Below, one piece after another: positions 1-6,019 of a stretch of DNA of 6,019 bases. Numbering within the stretch: the stretch's first letter is position 1; each line of letters begins with the position of its first letter. The translations under genes and the position numbers were made by a program. Under the pieces are notes generated by a model. That model ran no database searches. It had not been told where the DNA came from and saw only the letters and a list, made by a program, of their open reading frames with translations. The stretch comes from Pseudomonadales bacterium (GTDB lineage Bacteria > Pseudomonadota > Gammaproteobacteria > Pseudomonadales > Moraxellaceae). The stretch is taken from the NCBI GenBank assembly GCA_013043915.1, contig JABEVH010000118.1, positions 1 to 6,019 on the forward strand, read 5' to 3'.

Positions 1-489
1 CACGTAGGCTCATCCATTCGCATGGAACTCAGTGAACGCATGGGACTTAATGATGCCGAGCATCAGGTGCAGGAATTTAAAATCATTGCTGATCAGTTGC
101 AGGCCACAGGTCAGGATTTTCATCGTTTGGCCAACTACGTTATTGAGTTTACCAAGAGTCTTGATCATGGTTCTACCGAGGTGCATCGCCTGGTGATGTC
201 CATGCTGGGGGAACTGCAGTTTCAGGACATCACACGCCAGCAGATGGAACATGTGACCAGTTCGTTAACATGCCTTGATGAGCATTTGCAGACCCTGGCA
301 GGACAGTTACCTGATGCGCTGGTTAAGCCGATTGCTCTAGAGAATGTTACGAAACAGTTAGATCGCCTATTTGAAGGCTATGCCATGGAGAGTCAACGAG
401 AAACGCATCGTGCAATGGCAGGTGATGCCTTGGGAGGCAGCGCTAACCAGAAGCAAGCTGGAGGATCAAAGCGCATAGAATTGTTTTGA
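1..489 (+). CDS. Chemotaxis-associated MCP/CheZ-like protein, C-terminal part (5' partial)
   Basis: The frame is open from the left edge to TGA at 487-489, giving 162 residues of a protein that begins outside the window. The first in-frame ATG (position 22) has no Shine-Dalgarno sequence and the frame continues upstream of it, so it is probably internal. The visible part is almost wholly amphipathic helix with no membrane segment, so it should be cytoplasmic. Residues 74-80 (counted from the edge) read FQDITRQ, closely resembling the catalytic helix of the CheY-P phosphatase CheZ (FQDLTGQ, Asp143 and Gln147 in E. coli). Around residues 126-137 a YxMESQRxxH pattern follows, then a low-complexity Gly/Ala/Gln/Ser linker and a terminal IELF. 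From memory, this pattern recurs in short MCP-like chemotaxis proteins of proteobacteria. Whether it acts as a phosphatase, receptor-like adaptor or scaffold is inference; the N-terminal half would decide. Confidence 0.75.
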   Translation, partial: HVGSSIRMELSERMGLNDAEHQVQEFKIIADQLQATGQDFHRLANYVIEFTKSLDHGSTEVHRLVMSMLGELQFQDITRQQMEHVTSSLTCLDEHLQTLAGQLPDALVKPIALENVTKQLDRLFEGYAMESQRETHRAMAGDALGGSANQKQAGGSKRIELF

Positions 490-495
490 TTTTAC

Positions 496-522
496 TTGAC
501 CAGGGAAAGGTAGGGTTATCGT
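496..522 (+). promoter_or_regulatory. Weak candidate sigma70 promoter upstream of the GGDEF-EAL gene
   Basis: TTGACC at 496-501 matches five of six bases of the -35 consensus. TATCGT at 517-522 matches four of six of the -10. The spacer is 15 bases, shorter than the preferred 17. The site lies just after the preceding stop codon, in the only non-coding stretch before the gene. The -10 is poor, so transcription by read-through from the upstream gene is equally possible. Confidence 0.22.
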
Positions 523-550
523 TAGTTGTAAAGCAGATCGAGTTATTCAT

Positions 551-557
551 GGGGGAG
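551..557 (+). promoter_or_regulatory. G-rich ribosome binding site deciding the start at 560
   Basis: GGGGGAG ends two bases before the ATG at 560. Its GGAG core is closer than usual, but pairing through the preceding Gs gives about four to five bases of spacing. The next in-frame ATGs (572, 575) would lie about 14-17 bases from it, and the ATG at 602 has no purine-rich sequence ahead. The start at 560 is therefore preferred, with some doubt between 560, 572 and 575. Confidence 0.5.
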
Positions 558-559
558 AC

Positions 560-3500
560 ATGACCGCAAAAATGATGGTTCGTAAACCGCCCTGGCCCAA
601 GATGCGCAGCACATTGGCACAAAAATTAGGTCTTTTTGTGTTTGCCATCGTCAGCATGTTTTTCATGGCGATCTTTTTAGGCTGGCAGGGGCTGCATGCA
701 ATGGGTGATGACCTTTTTTGGGCCAACACCACCTACCAGCAGAGGGTTGCCAGTTTAGCGGATATTTCCCGACATTTTGAGCTGGCTCATCGCCAAGTTA
801 TAGATAGCTATCAGGGTGCACTCGAACATCAGGGAGTACCCCCAGCATCAGCCCAGCTGGCTCTGCAGCGCCATACGGCATTGATGAAACATATTGAAAG
901 TGAATGGGATCATTTTCAGACCTTGCCACAGGAGAGTGCGGGACAGCGCTGGGTGCAGCAAGCACAGCTATTGCACAAACAATGTGTCGCTGGTTTGGCC
1001 TTGGTGGTAGCTCATCTCAGTTCTGGGCAAGTCAACATGAATGAGGCGATGCGCTTGCACGGTCCGCTGGAAGCTACGTGCGCCCAGGCGCAGGCCGCTT
1101 TGGATAACTTGAGGGATTATGAAGTCAACCAGGTGGGTAATTTCTATAGGCAAGCGGCACGTCGTTCTGTAACGCATCAAAGTAGTCTGTTGATATTGGC
1201 GGGTTTGGCCGTTCTCCTCGGTGTATTTTTTAGTCTGACCTTGATACAGCGGATGCGGTATGGGCTTAGGCGTATCCAGGAAACTTCACGGGCGTTAGCC
1301 AATGGCGACACTTCTCCGTTGAGCCCGGAATTAGTTTATGACGAGCTGGGTGTTGTCATGGACAATATGGTCCAGATGCAGCGTAAGTATCTGCAGCTGA
1401 TTCGTGCCCTGCGTATAAAGGAGGCGCATAGTCAAAAGTTGGCGCGCATGTATGCCCTGCAAAGCGGCATTAATCACAGCGTTTTACGCATGAAAAAGGA
1501 TCCTCAGCTTGTGCTGGAAAATGCCTGCTCCCTCGCCGTGGAACGGGGAAGATTTCGCATGGCGTGGATAGGGCAGGTGGATGAGAAGGCCAAACGTATT
1601 ATTCCCGTGGCTTCTGCCGGTGTTACGGGCGATTACTTGAACAAACTCGAGATTGTGCTGGATGCCTCGGCGCAAGGTCAGGGGCCTTCGGCCCGGGCAG
1701 TGATCGGACAGCGCACGGAGGTATGTAATGACCTCCAGCGCGAACCCAGCATGTCACCGTGGCGTGTGCGCGCAGAGCACATGGGGTTTCGAGCGAGCAT
1801 TAGCCTGCCTATCTTGGTTGGAGGAGATTCATGGGGGGTGTTGGCTTTGTACTCCGAGGAGCTGGGTGCCTTTGATGCAGAGAATATTGCGCTCTGCGAA
1901 GAAGTGGCCGGTGATATCGCTTTTGCTCTGTCATTTCATCTGCAGAATGCACGACGATTACAAGCCGAGGAAGGTCAGCGCCAAAGTGAGGCCATATTAC
2001 GTCAAGCCCAGTCGGTAGCACGGTTGGGTAGCTGGTATCAGGACACTGTTTCGAACATGTTTATTTTGTCGGATGAGGCCAAGCGTTTATTTGGGTTGCC
2101 TAAAGAGCTATGCATATTCTCCTGGGGTGCTTTGATCAGTCAGGTACACCCTGCCGATCGGGGCGTACTCGATAACGCCAGGCGTTACGGCGGACGTGCT
2201 GTAGCTTTTAGGGTGCATAGCACGGATGCTGAGTTATGGCTTGAGATGCAGCAACACCTCATTGAGGCAGAACACCCCATGGTCGTGGGGACGGTCCAGG
2301 ATGTTACGGAGCGACGATTACATGAAAATAAATTGCAGCGTTTATCACAGGCTATTGATCAAAGCGTCAATACGGTGGTCATCACGGATCTTGATTCACA
2401 TATTCTGTATGTGAATGAAGCCTTTGAGCGCATTTCAGGTTATAGCCGTGAGGAGGCTTTGGGCAAGAATCCTCGTATTTTACAATCGGGTAAGACCCCT
2501 GCTGAAGTATACAAAGATCTACATGCCCATTTGTCCAGGGGTGAAAGTTGGCGAGGAGAGTTTATCAATCGGCGCAAGGATGGCAGCGAATACTTGGAGG
2601 TGGCCCAAATCTCTCCAGTGCGTCAGCCCGATGGTGAAATCACTCATTTTATGGCGGTGAAGGAAGACGTCACGGAACAGCGTCAGGCGCAGAATAAAAT
2701 AAAGTGGCTGGCTGATTACGACCCCCTAACCAATTTACCCAATAGGCGCTGGTTTATTGGTCAGCTTGAACATAAGCTGGATGTGGTCAAAGCAGCATCA
2801 AGTCAATTAGCGCTATTGTTTATCGACTTAAATCGTTTCAAGGAAATCAATGATACCCAAGGGCATGTGGTCGGGGATAGCGTGCTGAAGATCGTTGCCA
2901 AACAATTGGCTGCCGTTCTTGAGCCCGGGCAGCTGTTAGCGCGCTTGGGAGGGGATGAATTTGTCATCATGGTGGAAGCCTTCGCCTGCCCTGGAGTAGA
3001 TTCCCTGGCTAGAAAGTTGCTCGCTTCCTTTAAAAAGCGTATCGAAATTAGTGAAATCATGAGTTTTCATCTGGATGCCAGCATAGGCATATCCATGTAC
3101 CCGGATGATGCGGATGATGCACATGAGCTTTTGCGCCATGCAGATATAGCTATGTACCGTGCCAAGGGAGGGGGGGAAGGCTATCGTTTCTACCAGCCTG
3201 AGATGGGAGCCAGTATTGCGCGTCGGACTGAAATTGCTGAGCGTCTTTCACGGGCGCTTGAGTATGAAATTCTGGAGATTTATTTTCAGCCGCAAGTCTG
3301 TTTGCAAACCCGTAATTTAATTGGCATGGAGGTGCTCCTGCGTTGGAAGGATGTTGAATGGGGTTGGGTTAGTCCCGCTGAATTTATCCCTATTGCTGAA
3401 GAGCGCGGCATGATAGTAGATATTGGTGCCTGGGTATTTAAGAAGGCCTGCCTACAACTGCATGATTGGCAAGAGGCTGGTTATGCTTTTTCCGGACGAG

Positions 3501-4042
3501 TGGCTATTAATGTGTCGGCACAGGAGATGAGTCACGAGGATTTTCCCAAACAGGTCCAGGCTATTTTAGCTGAGACCGGGGTATCAGCGCAGTTCTTCGA
3601 GCTTGAAATCACTGAGTCCGGCGTCATGATGTATCCAGAGCGTTCAGCAGACATTGCCAGTAAGCTGGTCGAAGTAGGTTTTGCCCTGGCTATAGATGAT
3701 TTCGGTACAGGGTATTCTTCACTGGCTTATCTGAAACGTTTCTCGGTCTCTACGCTCAAGGTGGATCAGAGCTTTATTCGCAATCTGCTGAGTGATCATA
3801 TTGACCATAGCATTGTAGCGACCACGATTGCTATGGCAAAAAGTATGGGTATGGTGCCGCTGGCTGAGGGGGTCGAAAACGAAGCGCAGGCCAACATGCT
3901 CAGAGAGTTGGGCTGTGATCGTGCTCAAGGCTTTCTTTATGATCGAGCGCTACCTGCTGCTGAGTTCGCTCATCGCTGGTTAACGCCCAGTCAAGAAAAA
4001 TCACCAATAACGATGCAAGAAGCCATATCTAGGGTGGGTTAG
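560..4042 (+). CDS. Membrane sensor c-di-GMP cyclase/phosphodiesterase (4HB-HAMP-GAF-PAS-PAS-GGDEF-EAL)
   Basis: This 1160-residue inner-membrane protein should make c-di-GMP from two GTP and also hydrolyse it to pGpG. Order: basic N-terminus; TM1 about 22-45; helical periplasmic domain 46-206, resembling four-helix MCP sensors; TM2 207-230; HAMP 231-283 (DELG at 261-264); GAF about 296-460; PAS1 about 480-590; PAS2 about 596-710, NifL-like; GGDEF 713-878; EAL 890-1140. The cyclase keeps Asp756, Asn764, Asp773 and GGDEF (797-801). The inhibitory RxxD site is replaced by EPGQ (788-791). The EAL domain keeps Glu924 (as EVL), Asn984, Glu1016, Glu1019, Asp1046/1047, Lys1067, Glu1103 and Gln1123, the set seen in active phosphodiesterases such as RocR. 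PAS1 is short and divergent. Length and reading frame are intact. Net activity and ligand cannot be read from sequence. It follows the chemotaxis-like gene by 70 bases and may share its transcript. Confidence 0.96.
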   Translation: MTAKMMVRKPPWPKMRSTLAQKLGLFVFAIVSMFFMAIFLGWQGLHAMGDDLFWANTTYQQRVASLADISRHFELAHRQVIDSYQGALEHQGVPPASAQLALQRHTALMKHIESEWDHFQTLPQESAGQRWVQQAQLLHKQCVAGLALVVAHLSSGQVNMNEAMRLHGPLEATCAQAQAALDNLRDYEVNQVGNFYRQAARRSVTHQSSLLILAGLAVLLGVFFSLTLIQRMRYGLRRIQETSRALANGDTSPLSPELVYDELGVVMDNMVQMQRKYLQLIRALRIKEAHSQKLARMYALQSGINHSVLRMKKDPQLVLENACSLAVERGRFRMAWIGQVDEKAKRIIPVASAGVTGDYLNKLEIVLDASAQGQGPSARAVIGQRTEVCNDLQREPSMSPWRVRAEHMGFRASISLPILVGGDSWGVLALYSEELGAFDAENIALCEEVAGDIAFALSFHLQNARRLQAEEGQRQSEAILRQAQSVARLGSWYQDTVSNMFILSDEAKRLFGLPKELCIFSWGALISQVHPADRGVLDNARRYGGRAVAFRVHSTDAELWLEMQQHLIEAEHPMVVGTVQDVTERRLHENKLQRLSQAIDQSVNTVVITDLDSHILYVNEAFERISGYSREEALGKNPRILQSGKTPAEVYKDLHAHLSRGESWRGEFINRRKDGSEYLEVAQISPVRQPDGEITHFMAVKEDVTEQRQAQNKIKWLADYDPLTNLPNRRWFIGQLEHKLDVVKAASSQLALLFIDLNRFKEINDTQGHVVGDSVLKIVAKQLAAVLEPGQLLARLGGDEFVIMVEAFACPGVDSLARKLLASFKKRIEISEIMSFHLDASIGISMYPDDADDAHELLRHADIAMYRAKGGGEGYRFYQPEMGASIARRTEIAERLSRALEYEILEIYFQPQVCLQTRNLIGMEVLLRWKDVEWGWVSPAEFIPIAEERGMIVDIGAWVFKKACLQLHDWQEAGYAFSGRVAINVSAQEMSHEDFPKQVQAILAETGVSAQFFELEITESGVMMYPERSADIASKLVEVGFALAIDDFGTGYSSLAYLKRFSVSTLKVDQSFIRNLLSDHIDHSIVATTIAMAKSMGMVPLAEGVENEAQANMLRELGCDRAQGFLYDRALPAAEFAHRWLTPSQEKSPITMQEAISRVG

Positions 4043-4053
4043 TCACCTCGCCA

Positions 4054-6019
4054 TCATCGTCGTTCGATCCTGAAGCTGGCCGCATAAGCGGCGGGCAGCG
4101 ATAGCAGCGTCAGGGCGGTAGCAACGACCAGTCCTCCCATGATGGCTACAGCCATGGGGCCCCAGAATGCGCTCTGTGACAGGGGGATCATGGCCAGAAC
4201 GGCAGCCGCAGCCGTCAGTAGAATAGGTCGGCAACGACGTACCGTAGCCTCAATGATAGCCTGCCAGGGGTCTACACCATTCGCCCTGTCCTGTTCGATC
4301 TGATCTATCAAGATGACGGAATTGCGGATGATCATGCCATTGAGGGCAATGACCCCCAGCATGGCGACAAAACCGAAAGGACGATGGCTGAGCAGTAACG
4401 CCAAGGCGGCGCCGATGATGCCTAAGGGACCGCTGACAAAGACGAGCAAGGCGCGGGGAAAGCTGCGCAATTGCAACATCAGTAGCGAGAACATGATAAA
4501 TAGCATGAGAGGTACGATGGCAAAAATGGATCCTTGCCCCTTGGCACTTTCCGCTACGGTACCCGCTTCATCGATACGGTAGCCTGGTCGCAAGATCTGG
4601 CGAAGATCACCGAGTTGGCCATTGATCTGAGCTGATACCGTAGCAGGCTGAATATCACCGACGACATCAGCCTGAACCGTTATGCTGAAATCACGGTTTT
4701 CACGCCACACCATGCCAGGTTCCCAACCCACGACGAGGCGTACAACCTGGCTGATAGGTATGGACTGACCTGAGGCTGTTGGCAGGTAAGCACTGCTCAG
4801 TGCAGTGAGGGTGTCGCGCTCATCGGCCGGTTGACGCAGTTCGATGGCAATCAGCTTGTTGCCCTCACGATATTGACCTATGGTTTGACCTGACAAGATG
4901 GCATGGGCAGCCTGGGCCACCGATTGACTAGAAACTCCTAGGGCGCGGGCACGATCCTGATCAACCACCAGATTAAGCACCTTGTCGGACTCATTCCAGT
5001 TGTCATTAATGCCGCTTAAGTGTGGGTTGGCACGCATTCTTTGTTTGATGATATCGGCCATGCTACGTAGAACTACCGGATCCTCACCGATGATACGAAA
5101 GGCTACGGGATAGGCAATGGGGGGGCCGTTAGGCAATAGTTTGACACGCATACGCGCTTCAGGCATGGCGGTTACCGCCAGGGACTGTAACTGGCTGCGT
5201 AGCTCATCACGTTGTGAGGCCAACCGCGGAAGAATGATAAACTCCGCCAGATTGGCATGCGGGAGCTGCTCATCCAGGGTCAGAAAGAAACGGGGGGCTC
5301 CTGAGCCGACAAAATCCGTGTAGTGTCCTACCAGCGGATTATGAGCCAGAAGATTCTCCAGTCGCTGAGCCGCAGCTTCAGTAGCTTGCAGTGAGCTACC
5401 TTCAGGTAACCAAAGGTCAACCATAATTTCCGGTCGGTCCGAGTCCGGAAAAAATTGCTGCTCCACCTGCTTCATGCCCATCAAACCGAGCAGCAGGGCA
5501 GCTAGCGTTAACCCCAGCGTCCTCCAGCGGTGATCGACACACCAAGTCACCAATGTCCTGAAGTTTCTATAAAATGGACTGTCAAAAACATCATGCGCGT
5601 TATGCCGACTAGGTTTAAGTAAATGGAAGCCCAGATAAGGCACAAAGTAGACGGAGACCACCCAGGACACCAAGAGGGCGGCCGTCGTGACTGCGAATAT
5701 CGCAAAAGTGTATTCGCCAACAGCGGAGCGAGCCAAGCCTATGGGTAGAAAGCCTGCAGCGGTAATCAGTGTGCCAGTCAGCATGGGCATGGCCGTTAAT
5801 TCGTAGGCGGCCGTGGAAGCATGAAGACGGTCCAGTCCTTCATCCAGTTTACGTACCATCATTTCAACCACGATGATGGCATCATCAACCAGCAAACCTA
5901 GGGCGATGATGAGTGATCCCAACGAAATTTTATGAAGGTTGATGTGTGCCAGATCCATGATGAGGAAGGTTACAGCCAAGACGAGGGGAATGGCCAAGGC
6001 AACGACCAAGCCTGGGCGC
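4054..6019 (-). CDS. HAE-type RND efflux permease, C-terminal two thirds (5' partial)
   Basis: This proton-driven inner-membrane pump subunit would export drugs, solvents or other amphiphiles through a membrane fusion protein and outer-membrane channel. The frame runs from the right edge to TGA (4056-4054), giving 654 residues; the true start is outside, and a TTG at 6009 lies inside TM3. Counting from the edge: TM3 about 2-22; TM4 33-53 with GLLVDDAIIVVE, whose Asp45/Asp46 match proton-relay Asp407/Asp408 of AcrB; TM5 78-98; TM6 108-128; TM7 166-183; periplasmic porter/docking loop to about 498, full length for the family; TM8-TM12 499-645. Arg565 sits where AcrB has Lys940, and Arg595 matches Arg971. 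The paired Asp in TM4 supports the hydrophobe/amphiphile class over heavy-metal pumps, which have a DGAVV-type motif. It resembles TriC-like pumps, but substrate and symbol cannot be assigned. It is convergent with the GGDEF-EAL gene; partner genes are not in view. Confidence 0.93.
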   Translation of the reverse strand, partial: RPGLVVALAIPLVLAVTFLIMDLAHINLHKISLGSLIIALGLLVDDAIIVVEMMVRKLDEGLDRLHASTAAYELTAMPMLTGTLITAAGFLPIGLARSAVGEYTFAIFAVTTAALLVSWVVSVYFVPYLGFHLLKPSRHNAHDVFDSPFYRNFRTLVTWCVDHRWRTLGLTLAALLLGLMGMKQVEQQFFPDSDRPEIMVDLWLPEGSSLQATEAAAQRLENLLAHNPLVGHYTDFVGSGAPRFFLTLDEQLPHANLAEFIILPRLASQRDELRSQLQSLAVTAMPEARMRVKLLPNGPPIAYPVAFRIIGEDPVVLRSMADIIKQRMRANPHLSGINDNWNESDKVLNLVVDQDRARALGVSSQSVAQAAHAILSGQTIGQYREGNKLIAIELRQPADERDTLTALSSAYLPTASGQSIPISQVVRLVVGWEPGMVWRENRDFSITVQADVVGDIQPATVSAQINGQLGDLRQILRPGYRIDEAGTVAESAKGQGSIFAIVPLMLFIMFSLLMLQLRSFPRALLVFVSGPLGIIGAALALLLSHRPFGFVAMLGVIALNGMIIRNSVILIDQIEQDRANGVDPWQAIIEATVRRCRPILLTAAAAVLAMIPLSQSAFWGPMAVAIMGGLVVATALTLLSLPAAYAASFRIERR

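Noticed and set aside
22..24. ATG as the start of the first protein
   Set aside because: The frame is open to the window edge and no Shine-Dalgarno sequence precedes it. The visible part looks like the C-terminal portion of a longer helical protein.
490..559. c-di-GMP riboswitch or other structured leader before the GGDEF-EAL gene
   Set aside because: Seventy bases with no convincing inverted repeats or aptamer motifs.
549..563. Four-codon ORF (ATG to TGA) whose stop overlaps the ATG at 560, suggesting translational coupling
   Set aside because: It has no ribosome binding site of its own, and the sequence is explained by the G-rich site serving the start at 560. Such short overlaps arise by chance.
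1728..2018. Extra ORF inside the GGDEF-EAL gene, and similar small ORFs on either strand elsewhere
   Set aside because: Their translations show no domain-like composition and they overlap genes with strong family matches; they are shadows of the real frames.
3103..3120. Perfect tandem duplication of GGATGATGC
   Set aside because: It encodes Asp-Asp-Ala twice in the normal YPDD...LL loop of GGDEF domains, so coding sequence explains it.
4079..4092. Hairpin GCCGC-ATAA-GCGGC as a terminator for the GGDEF-EAL gene
   Set aside because: The stem has only five pairs and no T-run follows. The symmetry comes from the Ala-Ala-Tyr-Ala-Ala codons at the RND C-terminus.
5119..5125. G7 tract in the RND gene as a phase-variation site
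   Set aside because: It encodes the Gly-Pro-Pro of the porter loop. G/C runs of six or seven occur several times here (1833-1838, 5292-5297), and loss of function in the pump gives no obvious switch.
6007..6009. TTG as the start of the RND permease
   Set aside because: It lies inside TM3, and the coding frame continues to the edge with family-like residues (R-P-G-L). It encodes an internal leucine.

Overview
The window holds three protein-coding genes packed end to end: two on the + strand and one convergent on the - strand. Base composition is balanced and there are no phage, insertion sequence, CRISPR, tRNA or rRNA signatures. The content (an MCP/CheZ-like chemotaxis-associated protein, a multidomain c-di-GMP turnover enzyme and an HAE-type RND pump) points to a Gram-negative proteobacterium. 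The overall style would fit an environmental gamma- or betaproteobacterium, possibly of the Acidithiobacillus type, but that is only a guess.

Layout. (1) Positions 1-489 (+) are the 3' end of a gene for a cytoplasmic, helical chemotaxis-associated protein. It has an FQDITRQ motif like the catalytic helix of CheZ and a flexible tail ending in IELF. (2) After a 70-base gap with a weak candidate promoter and a G-rich ribosome binding site, positions 560-4042 (+) encode an 1160-residue membrane sensor. Its order is TM, four-helix periplasmic domain, TM, HAMP, GAF, PAS, PAS, GGDEF, EAL. Both catalytic domains keep their key residues, but the GGDEF allosteric inhibition site is lost. (3) Eleven bases after its stop lies the stop codon of a - strand gene (4054 to the right edge). 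This is the C-terminal two thirds of an RND efflux permease, running from TM3 to the C-terminus.

How they may work together. The first two genes are co-directional and closely spaced. Both belong to the sensing/motility sphere: one looks like a chemotaxis adaptor or phosphatase, and the other joins an MCP-style periplasmic sensor to c-di-GMP synthesis and breakdown. Co-transcription is plausible but unproven. The RND gene is a separate convergent unit whose partners (membrane fusion protein, any outer-membrane channel) must lie beyond the right edge.

No clearly undescribed system is visible. The points most worth a second look are the CheZ-like motif and docking-like tail of the first protein, the NifL-like PAS domain with His where NifL has a flavin-site Trp, the missing I-site, and a G7 tract just after the GGDEF motif.
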